From positions 11,355,962-11,419,961 of the forward strand of contig NC_067208.1 of the NCBI RefSeq assembly GCF_026262505.1: 64,000 nt of DNA, written 5' to 3'. The stretch's first letter is position 1. The number at the start of each line of letters is the position of its first letter. Shown piece by piece: positions 41,838-50,368 of the stretch. Source of the stretch: Trichomonas vaginalis G3 (lineage: Eukaryota > Parabasalia > Trichomonadida > Trichomonadidae). The notes beneath the pieces are model-generated. The model did not search any database and was not told the origin of the DNA. It saw only the letters and a list, made by a program, of their open reading frames with translations. The position numbers and the translations under genes are program-made.

Positions 41838-42635
41838 ATGGCAGAAGACATAGTGGTTTATACTATTACGACTAAAAACCCTGAGTCATATAATTCTATA
41901 ACAACAAACTTACAAAGTCCTCAAGGACGATATTGTAAACTGACCTTAAACACGATGACGACTAAAGCCTGTTTTGCTCTTTTGACACCAGAAGATTTTA
42001 TTGTTGTGAATGGTAAAAAATACTCCTTTGAAGATACTTACTCAGATATACCACCAACAGGTTTTGTTGACTTATTTAATACTTTAAGGACGGATGTAAC
42101 ATGTGCTGCAACTAGAGCAGGTTTCATTATGTTTGGATGTCCGACTGAGTTTACTATAAACGATATGAGCTATAATACAAAACTTATATCTGGTTTTTAC
42201 TACCAACAGTTTCCTATAACAGGAAAAGGTGTCATACAAGGTTTGTCTGTTCCATTGACTTTAAGCACACCTATTTTATATATTGTTTCAAACTTAGGTT
42301 CAAAGTGCTATTCGAATGTCGACAGAAACTACTATGACCAAAAGATACTTATGCGTATAAACAATACTTTCTCTGCTGGTTTGCCTATTGTTCATTCGAA
42401 TGCAGAATTTTCAACCTTAGTGAACTCAAACACTTTGGCAAGTATAACGTTGACATTAGTTGACGCAAACTTTGTTCCTGTAAAACTTTTATGTCCTATG
42501 TATTTGTCAATGACGGCAGAAAGTTTCGAATTGGAAGATGCAACTGGTGAAAGTATTGTATTACAAGAACAACTTCAACAACAAATAGCTCAAGAACAAC
42601 AAATGCAACAAATGCAACAACAAAGTCAAGAATAA
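41838..42635 (+). CDS. Polinton candidate minor capsid (penton) protein
   Basis: A 265-residue, strand-rich protein (~1-235) fitting a single jelly roll, with a Gln-rich C-terminal tail (QQQIAQEQQMQQMQQQ). In Polintons the penton-like minor capsid gene sits beside the major capsid gene, and length and order match. The call rests on context and composition, not on a motif. Confidence 0.55.
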   Translation: MAEDIVVYTITTKNPESYNSITTNLQSPQGRYCKLTLNTMTTKACFALLTPEDFIVVNGKKYSFEDTYSDIPPTGFVDLFNTLRTDVTCAATRAGFIMFGCPTEFTINDMSYNTKLISGFYYQQFPITGKGVIQGLSVPLTLSTPILYIVSNLGSKCYSNVDRNYYDQKILMRINNTFSAGLPIVHSNAEFSTLVNSNTLASITLTLVDANFVPVKLLCPMYLSMTAESFELEDATGESIVLQEQLQQQIAQEQQMQQMQQQSQE

Positions 42636-42663
42636 AAAAAATATTTTTTTTATTTTTATAAAA

Positions 42664-43899
42664 ATGTACAGAATAGATGTTTCAGATTTTTATGACTTCC
42701 AAGCATTCAGAAATATGTGTCCATTTAGAGACTATAACAAAGCAGTCGAGAATTTGAAACGTTTAGTCATTTATGTTGACTCTGCCCCAGAATGTTATGT
42801 CATGAAAGAATGGGATGTTGTCTTTAACAAACCAAGAGCAACAATAGTTTCAGAACAAGAATGTAGACAGAAACTTAAGAAAATAAAAGTTGTACAGGTT
42901 GGCATGAAGATGTTAGATGCTTGGGATATCTTATTGTCAAAACTTGAAGATTTTTCAGTTCGAGGTATAAAGTTCTATACACCTTCTCCAAACTTCTATT
43001 CTATCTTCACTGGATATAAATATGAACAAGTAGAATGGAAAGAAAATATTATAGAAGCTTGGTTAGACCATGTCAAAGAAATTATATGCAATGGAAACGA
43101 AAGAGTCTATGAGTATATCTTATGTTGGTTTGCAAACATCTTACAACATCCAAGTGCTAAGAATGAAACTGCTCTCATTATAATTGGAAAACAAGGAACT
43201 GGTAAGAATACTTTCTTTACAGATATCTTATGCAAACTGTTAGAAGGTTATTCGAATCCGAATATGACAAACTTAGAAAACATCTGTGGCAAGTTTAACT
43301 CCTCAATAGAGAATATGAAACTTATAGTTTGCAATGAACTTCAAAGTATAGATACAACAAAAGTTTTGAACTCAGATGCTTTGAAGAGTCTTATAACAGA
43401 CAAAGTTGGAGTTGTTGAAAGAAAGTATAAAGACCAAAGAGTTTGTGAAAATGTTGCAAACTTCATTATGGTTTCAAACAATACTGTTCCGATGAAGTTA
43501 GAAAGTTCTGACAGAAGATATGTAGTTGTCAGAACGTCAGATTCTCATATGCAAGATACAGAATATTTTGACGACTTAGCAGAAACTTTGACATCTGACT
43601 TTTACAACCACTTGTTCTCATATTTTATGACATTAGATATTTCAAAGTTCAATCCAAGACAAATTCCACATACCGAAGAGAGACAAACATTGTTAGAAGC
43701 AAACAAGAGTGTATATGAACTGTTCATAGATGAAACTGACTTTGAGTGTTTAGATGAAAGGTCATTGTACGATGAATATAAACAATATTGTCAAGAGTAT
43801 GGTTATATGACAGCGTCTAAACGAACATTCTTGGCAAATGTCAAAAATCTTTTAGATGTTCAGAACGGCGTATATACAAAGAAAAATTTTTCTGAGTAA
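42664..43899 (+). CDS. Polinton superfamily 3 helicase (D5-like)
   Basis: A 411-residue SF3 helicase, expected to unwind DNA for element replication. Walker A GKQGTGKNT (175-183), Walker B LIVCNE (220-225), motif C FIMVSNN (267-273) and SSDRRYVVV (281-289, arginine-finger region) are all present and in order. The C-terminal ~100 residues, with YDEYKQYCQEYG, resemble the winged-helix tail of poxvirus D5-type proteins. There is no N-terminal primase domain. The ATG follows TTTTTATAAAAATG, identical to the sequence before the polymerase ATG on the other strand. Confidence 0.93.
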   Translation: MYRIDVSDFYDFQAFRNMCPFRDYNKAVENLKRLVIYVDSAPECYVMKEWDVVFNKPRATIVSEQECRQKLKKIKVVQVGMKMLDAWDILLSKLEDFSVRGIKFYTPSPNFYSIFTGYKYEQVEWKENIIEAWLDHVKEIICNGNERVYEYILCWFANILQHPSAKNETALIIIGKQGTGKNTFFTDILCKLLEGYSNPNMTNLENICGKFNSSIENMKLIVCNELQSIDTTKVLNSDALKSLITDKVGVVERKYKDQRVCENVANFIMVSNNTVPMKLESSDRRYVVVRTSDSHMQDTEYFDDLAETLTSDFYNHLFSYFMTLDISKFNPRQIPHTEERQTLLEANKSVYELFIDETDFECLDERSLYDEYKQYCQEYGYMTASKRTFLANVKNLLDVQNGVYTKKNFSE

Positions 43900-43933
43900 A
43901 TTTTAAAAAAAATATTTTTTTATTTTATTTGAA

Positions 43934-44518
43934 ATGTACGCTGAGTTTGTTGGAGAAGACCGTTGGGAAACTTGTTTGTTAGATGAGAAATATGAAATTC
44001 ACTGTTGTGAGTCATTTGAAGTCAGAAACAAAAAGACAAAAAGAGTTTTAAGCGAATGGGAGCGAAATGACGGATATACTACTATGAAGATGAGTGGAAA
44101 ACACTATTTTAAACATATTGTCATTGCAACTCATTTTATACCGAACCCTAACAATCTACCTCTTGTAGACCATATAAACCATATAAGAAACGACAATAGA
44201 CTTGAGAACTTGCGTTGGGTCACATGTTCTGAAAACAATAAGAACATAGGCAAATTTCGAGATATTGTATTCGAATTTGTCGACGAACTAGAAGATGAAG
44301 CAATTGAAATTACAGACTATGGTAAGCATACGTTTGAGTTTTACTACTACAGCGAAGAACAAGACTCTTTCTACTTTTATACCGGCGTAAACTATAGGAA
44401 ATTACAAGTATATTTTACTAAGACGGGCTATGCTCATGTAAACGCTAGAGATACAGATGGAAAAAACGTTCGAATACTTCTTAACAAATTCAAGAAGCTA
44501 TATGGCATACCATTTTAA
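43934..44518 (+). CDS. Polinton HNH endonuclease with NUMOD4-like N-terminus
   Basis: A 194-residue protein. EDRWETCLLDEKYEI (8-22) resembles the NUMOD4 DNA-binding motif, and VDHINHIRNDNRLENLRW (78-95) is a textbook HNH core. Such nucleases occur in phages and large DNA viruses as free-standing homing-type genes. The C-terminal half (~105-194) is acidic then basic and unrecognised, perhaps for DNA recognition. Promoter-like TTTTTATTTTATTTGAAATG precedes it. Confidence 0.88.
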   Translation: MYAEFVGEDRWETCLLDEKYEIHCCESFEVRNKKTKRVLSEWERNDGYTTMKMSGKHYFKHIVIATHFIPNPNNLPLVDHINHIRNDNRLENLRWVTCSENNKNIGKFRDIVFEFVDELEDEAIEITDYGKHTFEFYYYSEEQDSFYFYTGVNYRKLQVYFTKTGYAHVNARDTDGKNVRILLNKFKKLYGIPF

Positions 44519-44561
44519 AACGTTTTTTTTAAAAAAAATCTTTTTTTATCCGATAGAAAAG

Positions 44562-44981
44562 ATGGCAAAATTCATCTCAGTAAACAAGTATATGTCAGGA
44601 CTTAAAGAAGAACTAGAACCATTCGCTTATTTGAATGTTTACTTCTACCATTTTGAAAAGTCTTCATTCAGCAAAGTTTGGAACATCGAACCAGTTAAGT
44701 TTGCTATTGTGACTAAAAATGGTGCGAAATTTGAAGACTTAGACATAGAAGGTTTGTTAGCAGTCAAAGAAAATTTTGACAGAAAGTTCTCAAAACTCGA
44801 AGAAGGCAAAGCATACAAACTTGTTATACCTTATGAACCAAAGAAAGCAGACGACTATGAATATTATGAGTCTAAGATAGTTGAAGTTCAAGGTAAATTA
44901 GGTAAAAAGATTTTAGAGTCTAAGCCAGTGTTTGCCCCTAAAGAGGAAGAGAACATTGACATTGACCCAGAAATGTTCTAA
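44562..44981 (+). CDS. Polinton protein, 139 residues, unknown
   Basis: Starts MAKFISVNKYMSGLKEELEP; the frame is open upstream, but the ATG at 44562 follows TTTTTTTATCCGATAGAAAAG, the element's promoter pattern. Likely a small beta-rich domain with an acidic tail (KEEENIDIDPEMF). A single-strand-binding-like or structural role cannot be judged from sequence. Convergent with the next gene, 16 bases apart. Confidence 0.6.
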   Translation: MAKFISVNKYMSGLKEELEPFAYLNVYFYHFEKSSFSKVWNIEPVKFAIVTKNGAKFEDLDIEGLLAVKENFDRKFSKLEEGKAYKLVIPYEPKKADDYEYYESKIVEVQGKLGKKILESKPVFAPKEEENIDIDPEMF

Positions 44982-44997
44982 AAATAAAATTTTATTT

Positions 44998-45459
44998 TTA
45001 CATGTCATATCTCACCTTCTCTGGAACTGGTTCAGGTTCTTTCTTCTCTTCTACTTTCTTTTCTTTCTTTTCTTTCTTTTCTCTCTTCTTCTTCTTTTCT
45101 GGTGGAGTTATGTCAAATTTCTCAGAACCATATTTATGTAAAAGTTCTTTGTCCTTTAATAGCTCTTCTATTCTGTTTTCTATTTCATCTTCAAGAACAG
45201 CGCATGTGCCTTCTTTGCATTCTAAGAACTTTTGTTGGACTTCATCTTTCCAATCGGCGTCATCTCTGTCAACAAGTCTGTCATTGACAAATTTTAAGAC
45301 TGCTCTTTGTAATGTTTTATGGTTCTTGTCATATTCCCAGAAACAGAACTTTAGAACAAATTCACCTTTCTTGTTTACACTATGTAAGATTTTATGGTCG
45401 ACAGATGTTTTGCTGTCGAAAAGTTTGTCTCGAATATAGATAGCGAAATCGCTAGACAT
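44998..45459 (-). CDS. Polinton protein with Lys/Glu-rich tail, unknown
   Basis: A 153-residue protein (MSSDFAIYIRDKLFDSKTS...). The first ~110 residues look folded; the rest is a highly charged EKKKKREKKEKKEKK-type tail. The ATG at 45459 is used; a frame extension of two codons lacks an ATG. Divergent from the packaging ATPase, with 36 bases between starts. Confidence 0.6.
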   Translation of the reverse strand: MSSDFAIYIRDKLFDSKTSVDHKILHSVNKKGEFVLKFCFWEYDKNHKTLQRAVLKFVNDRLVDRDDADWKDEVQQKFLECKEGTCAVLEDEIENRIEELLKDKELLHKYGSEKFDITPPEKKKKREKKEKKEKKVEEKKEPEPVPEKVRYDM

Positions 45460-45495
45460 TTTCAAAAAGATAAAAATTTTAATTTTTCTAAAAAT

Positions 45496-46369
45496 ATGTT
45501 AGAAAAAAAGTTTGCTGACATTGACAAGAAATTTGAGAATGTTTTAAACAAGAACAAGAGGAAGTTAGAAAATGCTCAGATAAAGCCTATACATGACAAG
45601 TTCTTATTTGCTCAGAATGGTATAACAGGTCTAATTGCACCACCTGGGTCGGGTAAGACTTTCACTTATCTTAAAATGGCTGCACAACAACAAGAACTAT
45701 GAGAAGAACCCATTTTATGAGTTAGTAGTCATTTGTAGTACTTCTGGTCAATTCGATCAAACCGTCAATTCGTTCAAAGATATTATAAAGAAGTCTAAGT
45801 TAGTATGTATAAAGGATACTGAGTTGTTAGATTGGATAAAGAAGTACCAAAGAAGAGTTTTGAAGTATAATGCTATAAATGAGTATATAAATTCGAAGTT
45901 TAAAGACCCAAATGAGGAAATGCAGAGAATATTAGAGAAGAAACACTTCAGAAACAAACAGAAAGAGATAGAATACATTTCGAAGAAATTGCAATCTTAC
46001 GATTGGAAAACGTACCCTCATAGATGTCTTCTTATCTTAGATGACTTTGCTTCTCATCCTTTGTTAAAGAACAGAGAACAAGATATGTGTCGAATTCTTA
46101 AGAAGCTCAGACACTTTAACATCTCAGTCGTAATATGTGTACAGACAGCAAAGAGTTTAAGTAAGGATGTTAAAAGAATACTTACTGACATTATACTCTT
46201 CCCTGGATTGTCCGAAGACGATTTCATGGAACTTATGAAAGAGTCCATGGCAGGTAAGTTTGACAGACATGAACTATGGGAGAAGTACAAAGTCATACAA
46301 GACCCTCATACTTCTTTCAGAATTCATATCTACGCAAACAAAGTTCAAATTGTAAAAAGTCAAGCTTGA
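45496..46369 (+). pseudogene. Polinton packaging ATPase (A32/FtsK-HerA type), fossil
   Basis: The span carries a Walker A (APPGSGKTFT), a Walker B (CLLILDDFA) and a downstream VVICVQTAKSL strand, the order seen in Polinton and poxvirus A32-like genome-packaging ATPases. It starts after a T-rich leader (TTTTTCTAAAAATATG). Part of the broken element. The role in the family is pumping DNA into capsids. Confidence 0.8.
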
Positions 46370-46377
46370 AAATCTAA

Positions 46378-46842
46378 GTGTTTAGTCTTAGTCTGTTGTG
46401 GTTCTGCAGCTTTCGGTTCTTCTGGCTTTGGAATGGACTCGGTTGGTGGTACGTCGGATGGAAGAGTTCTTCCTGTTGTCGGGAAGAGTTCTTCCTGTCG
46501 GATGCAAGAGTTCTTCCAGTTGTCGGGAAAATATTTTTCTGTCGGATGGAAAAACTTTTTCTGAAGTTCGACCAAAAAGTTCTCAATTTTCGAAAATTTG
46601 AATGGTTTACGGACGAACAACTGGAAAATTTTTTCCTGTCTGATGGAAGAGTTCTTCCTGTTGTCGGGAAAAACTTTTTCTGTCGGATGCAAGAGTTCTT
46701 CCTGTCGGATGCAAGAGTTCTTCCTGTTGTCGGGAAAATATTTTTCTGTCGGATGCAAGAGTTCTTCCTGTCGGAAGGATTTGACGAGACAATTTACCTT
46801 ATAGAGCTAACTGAGCCATCTGAAGTCAAGCTTGAAAAATAA
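46378..46842 (+). repeat. Polinton repeat array of TTCTTCC/GTCGGGAA units
   Basis: Imperfect repeats built from GTCGGATGCAAGAG, TTCTTCCTGTTGTCGGGAA and AAATATTTTTCT blocks, in two clusters around a ~60-base unrelated piece. TTCC...GGAA segments are small palindromes. The array is open in both directions, so coding potential is ambiguous. Its right end runs into codons for FDETIYLIELTEPSEVK (~46788-46836), similar to DEAIYLIEINELVK after the second array at 51,421. Confidence 0.7.
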
Positions 46843-46851
46843 AGAGTTCAT

Positions 46852-47745
46852 TTACTCTGCTTGTTTGAAGTTGTCAAAATACTCTGTTATTTTTTCCTTT
46901 AACAATGGCAAATCTTCTTTGAAGGTAAGTATTGTACAACCTTTCATATCATAGTGTGTTTGAGGTAACGTATCTTGAACTATTTGTTTCACATCTTCAT
47001 TTGGGGTCATTGAAATCGGTAAGTTTTCACGATAGAACCAATTTCTGTCAGATTTGTAAATCTTAGCAAGGTCGTAAAAGCTTTTGTTGTTTCTTCTGAC
47101 TAAATGCAACATAACCATATCTCTGTCTTCTTCATTTTCCATCTCTTCAGTATAAATCATATACTTATAGTTCTTTTCCTTTCCTTTTGGTACCGAACGT
47201 GGTATTCTTTTCTGTATGTTTTTGTCTTTTGCTTCAAGCTTGTTCTCTAGCTCTTCGCGTTCTTGTCTGTGAAGTTCGTCAAGAAGTTTACAAACATACC
47301 ATGAATAGCGAGCTGAAGCCCATTGTGCCACATTATTTACGAGAAGTCTATGAACATAATATCCTCTCAAACCATTTGGCAATTTTTCACGATTTTCATA
47401 GAGTTTTGGCGACTGGGGTTTTTTACTTACTCGCTGTTCTTCACTGTTTTCATAGAGTTTTGGCGACTGGGGTTTTTTACCTACTCGCTGTTCTTCACTG
47501 TTTTCAGAAAAAAGTATGTCTCGCTGTGCTTCGCTTAAGAGTTCAATGGTGCTTTGGTTCCTAAACCAGTCTTTAGGAAGCTTAGTATCTGGAGCAAAAC
47601 ATGCTGTCAAAATACTTTGCATTTGGTACATGTCATCTTTGACCGAACGAATGAGACGGAGTTGTTTGTTAAACTGAACCCACTCGTATTCTTCATTTAT
47701 AGCTTCATGGACTATAACTGTTGTTGTGTTCTCTGTTGTTGACAT
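46852..47745 (-). CDS. Polinton KilA-N-like protein with in-frame repeats
   Basis: A 297-residue protein. The region around 58-158 (DWFRNQSTIELL ... LRGYYVHRLLVNNVAQWASARYSWYVCKLLDEL) matches the pattern of KilA-N DNA-binding domains of phages and large DNA viruses. Inside it, two 18-residue copies of ENSEEQRVGKKPQSPKLY (81-98, 99-116) interrupt the domain and look inserted. The C-terminal half has a coiled linker and an unrecognised alpha/beta part (~195-297). The ATG at 47745 follows TTTTGTATGTAAAGACAGAT. Confidence 0.7.
   Translation of the reverse strand: MSTTENTTTVIVHEAINEEYEWVQFNKQLRLIRSVKDDMYQMQSILTACFAPDTKLPKDWFRNQSTIELLSEAQRDILFSENSEEQRVGKKPQSPKLYENSEEQRVSKKPQSPKLYENREKLPNGLRGYYVHRLLVNNVAQWASARYSWYVCKLLDELHRQEREELENKLEAKDKNIQKRIPRSVPKGKEKNYKYMIYTEEMENEEDRDMVMLHLVRRNNKSFYDLAKIYKSDRNWFYRENLPISMTPNEDVKQIVQDTLPQTHYDMKGCTILTFKEDLPLLKEKITEYFDNFKQAE
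47396..47507 (-). repeat. Two tandem 54-bp in-frame repeats
   Basis: Near-identical copies (differing by a Gly/Ser codon) within the KilA-N-like gene. A diverged copy of about one and a half units lies at 48,527-48,612. Confidence 0.85.
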
Positions 47746-47835
47746 ATCTGTCTTTACATACAAAATAAAAAAATAAATAAAAATAAAACTAACTTTATTT
47801 TTTCTGACTTTCACAAAAGACCAAAAATAAACGCT

Positions 47836-48453
47836 TTACATGTATTTTTCAGCAACTTCGTCAAATAATTTTATAGCTTTATCTATCTCATCTACTTCAA
47901 ACGTTTCTTTACCTTTCATGGGAGCACCATACATTTTCTCAAACTTTTCAAGTAGTTCTGTTTCAGCAGCTCTCATATCGTTAACAAACACAACCTTGAC
48001 TCTATTGACTGTACTGTCATATCTTTTAGTTATATTATATGTTCTTCCTATCTTATATCTCTTTGTATTGAAGTCCTTCGGTTTCTGAACGATGTAAAGT
48101 AAGCCTTCACTGCAACGTTCCGTATCGAATGAACCATAAGTTATGAAGTTATATCCAACAACTGGGTCTAACCATAACAAAACTATTGGTATAAGACTTT
48201 TGTCTATAAGATATGCTGTAGTTCCATAGAATCTTACCGATATCATAAGCTCAGGATTTCTTGTCAAAATTTTCTGAGTTGAAGCAATTTTAACCCAGTC
48301 GTGGGATGTTTTCTTTCCTTCAGATAGTGTTAAAATGTCTGACAAAGAATATTTTTTGTATTTCTTTGAGTATCTTACGTTTAAATCACCTATTCTAACT
48401 ATTTTGGTCTCATTGTCTATCTTTTTAACTGTTTCAAACTCAACCTTTAACAT
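47836..48453 (-). CDS. Polinton T5orf172-domain protein
   Basis: A 205-residue protein. The C-terminal half (GLLYIVQKPKDF...KRYKIGRTYNITKRY, then an AETELLEKF helix) matches the T5orf172 domain, a GIY-YIG-related module common in phage and NCLDV proteins next to KilA-N or Bro domains. The N-terminal ~120 residues (SLSDILTLSEGKKTSHDWVKIASTQKIL) resemble a small KilA-N/MSV199-like DNA-binding domain. The ATG at 48453 follows TTTTGTATGTAAGAACAGAA, almost the same leader as the neighbouring KilA-N gene. Confidence 0.8.
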   Translation of the reverse strand: MLKVEFETVKKIDNETKIVRIGDLNVRYSKKYKKYSLSDILTLSEGKKTSHDWVKIASTQKILTRNPELMISVRFYGTTAYLIDKSLIPIVLLWLDPVVGYNFITYGSFDTERCSEGLLYIVQKPKDFNTKRYKIGRTYNITKRYDSTVNRVKVVFVNDMRAAETELLEKFEKMYGAPMKGKETFEVDEIDKAIKLFDEVAEKYM

Positions 48454-48526
48454 TTCTGTTCTTACATACAAAATAAAAAAAATAAATAAAATAAAACTAA
48501 CTTTATTTTTTCTATCTTAAGGAAAT

Positions 48527-48612
48527 TCACGATTTTCATGAGTTTTAGGCGACCAGGGTTTCTTACCTACTCGCTGTTCTTCATGATTTTCATAGAGTTT
48601 TGGCGAGTAAGA
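48527..48612 (-). repeat. Stray copy of the KilA-N in-frame repeat
   Basis: Reads SPKLYENHEEQRVGKKPWSPK on the minus strand, matching the 18-residue unit at 47,396-47,507, but lies between genes. Its ends carry ACTCGC/GCGAGT, so it can pair with itself. Confidence 0.75.
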
Positions 48613-48723
48613 TTTTCTATCTTGTATAAAAGATATGATTTCAGGGATTTTTTTGACGAAGTGCAAAAGTTCTCTTCGTAAAAAAATAACAGTTATATAA
48701 TGAAATTTGGTCATTTTTTCAGT

Positions 48724-48995
48724 AAAAATAAAGTTTATGTTAGAATGTTAGATCTAACACGTTTTCTAACCTCTTTTCTAACATGGTCTAAAACACACAA
48801 AACTCATGAAATTTCATACGGAATTCAGCAAAAATAAAGTTTATGTTAGAATGTTAGATCTAACACGTTTTCTAACCTCTTTTCTAACATGGTCTAAAAC
48901 ACACAAAACTCATGAAATTTCATACGGAATTCAGCAAAAATAATGTTTAGGGTAGAAGGTTAGATCTAACCTGTTTTCTAACCTCTTTTCTACCC
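48724..48995. repeat. Tandem 106-bp repeats carrying TTAGATCTAA hairpins
   Basis: Two direct copies (hairpins at 48737-48784 and 48843-48890) and a third partial one (48950-48995). The first two have outer arms ATGTTAGAA/TTCTAACAT; the third has GGGTAGAA/TTCTACCC. All contain a TTAGATCTAA palindrome. Confidence 0.9.
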
Positions 48996-49003
48996 CAGTT
49001 ATT

Positions 49004-49918
49004 TTATAAGCGTTTTACATGGTAAACGTTATGAATTCGTGAGACTCTAAACAGTTTTGTAGCTTCTATTTCTTCGCTGAGGATATCGAATGTTTTAACT
49101 ATGCCGAAAGTTTCTTTATATTTCTTCTTGACGTCAGACAGAAGGAAATCTTCTGCTGTTGGATAGTTTTTGTTCAGAAATTCTAACATGTCCATTTTAT
49201 CTTCTGCTGGCTTTTCTGCTTCTTTCTTTAAATCTGCATAGTCGTTTCTCATTCTTTCTATCTCTTTGACGGAGTAGTTATATTTCCTCATTGCTGCCTT
49301 ACATTTTGAACATTGCGGGTTCATTTTAGCATTGTACATTGAAATTTGTCCTGCAAGTACAACTAAAGCGTCAATGGTTTTCTTTAACTCAAACATAGCG
49401 GGTCTTATTTGTTCGTTCCATACCTTACCTCTTCTATCTTTATCTCTTATCTGCCATACACATTCAGCAACTAACGAAACAAAGTTGTCGTAGGTCTTAA
49501 ATTCTTCAGATTTATATATGTCAGAGATGTTCTTATATACCATGTCGCAATCTTTGTCCATAACCTTATGGTTGCAATGAAATCCTAGAAACTCATAGTT
49601 TACCTTTCGTATGAACTTCTTTATTTCTACTGAGTCGGTTGTTTTTACTTCTATTTCATCGAATTCAGGAATAGTAAGCTTTTGTTGTTGGATTTCAGGA
49701 AGTTTGGGTAGATGGTCGATGAGGTCCTGCATTTCATAAAGATACTGTCCATTTGTTTCATCCTGTGCGGTGCAATCTAAATTACTTGTTAACAGTTCTT
49801 GCTTTATCTTCTGGATTTCTGTTTCGAAAGTATATGAAGAAGGAATGAAGCTTTTCATCTCTACCAACATTGAAGTTGGGTTCATGACTAACGAGTTTGG
49901 TGCTGTTGTTGCTAACAT
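49004..49918 (-). CDS. Polinton protein, 304 residues, unknown
   Basis: A mostly helical, charged protein with a CSKCKAAM segment (~205) that could bind a metal only if paired with Cys/His elsewhere. A long coiled segment (~215-245) and an alpha/beta C-terminus (SEEIEATKLFRVSRIHNVYHVKRL) follow. No family recognised. The leader TTTTTATTGTAAGAACATG is shared with the KilA-N gene at 50369-51031. It sits between two blocks of hairpin repeats. Confidence 0.65.
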   Translation of the reverse strand: MLATTAPNSLVMNPTSMLVEMKSFIPSSYTFETEIQKIKQELLTSNLDCTAQDETNGQYLYEMQDLIDHLPKLPEIQQQKLTIPEFDEIEVKTTDSVEIKKFIRKVNYEFLGFHCNHKVMDKDCDMVYKNISDIYKSEEFKTYDNFVSLVAECVWQIRDKDRRGKVWNEQIRPAMFELKKTIDALVVLAGQISMYNAKMNPQCSKCKAAMRKYNYSVKEIERMRNDYADLKKEAEKPAEDKMDMLEFLNKNYPTAEDFLLSDVKKKYKETFGIVKTFDILSEEIEATKLFRVSRIHNVYHVKRL

Positions 49919-49992
49919 GTTCTTACAATAAAAATAAAAAATATTTTTTTAAAAAAACTAACTTTATTTTTTATGTTTTTTGTGAAAGTGTC

Positions 49993-50340
49993 AAAACTCA
50001 TGAAATTCATGAGTTTTCTACGATGTTAGAAAAAATGTTAGAAAACGTGTTAGATCTAACATTCTAACATAAAATATATTTTTTGGTCGTTTACACTCAT
50101 TACGAAGAAGAAGTCTTAACAAAACATTTACGATGAAGAAGTTTCGACAAAACATTTACGATGAAATTCATGAAAATTCATGAAAATTCAAGAGGTTAGA
50201 AAAGAGGTTAGAAAAGAGGTTAGATCTAACCTTCTACCCTAAATTATATTTTTGCCGAATTCTGTATAAAACTCATGAGTTTTCTACGATGTTAGAAAAA
50301 ATGTTAGAAAACGTGTTAGATCTAACATTCTAACATAAAC
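49993..50340. repeat. Polinton palindromic repeat block
   Basis: Contains a palindrome AAAACTCATGAA-A-TTCATGAGTTTT (49993-50017), three inverted copies of the TTAGATCTAA hairpin (50023-50070, ~50193-50240, 50289-50336), and two copies of ACAAAACATTTACGATGAA, which is the reverse complement of sequence near the left TIR (35,540-35,600). Confidence 0.88.
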
Positions 50341-50368
50341 ATTATTTTTGCCGAAAAAAATGGTTCAT

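Noticed and set aside
46360-46758. Minus-strand ORF (HPTEKYFPDNRKNS-type repeats) across the first Polinton array
   Set aside because: The array is open on both strands; no conserved end or start signal favours this direction.
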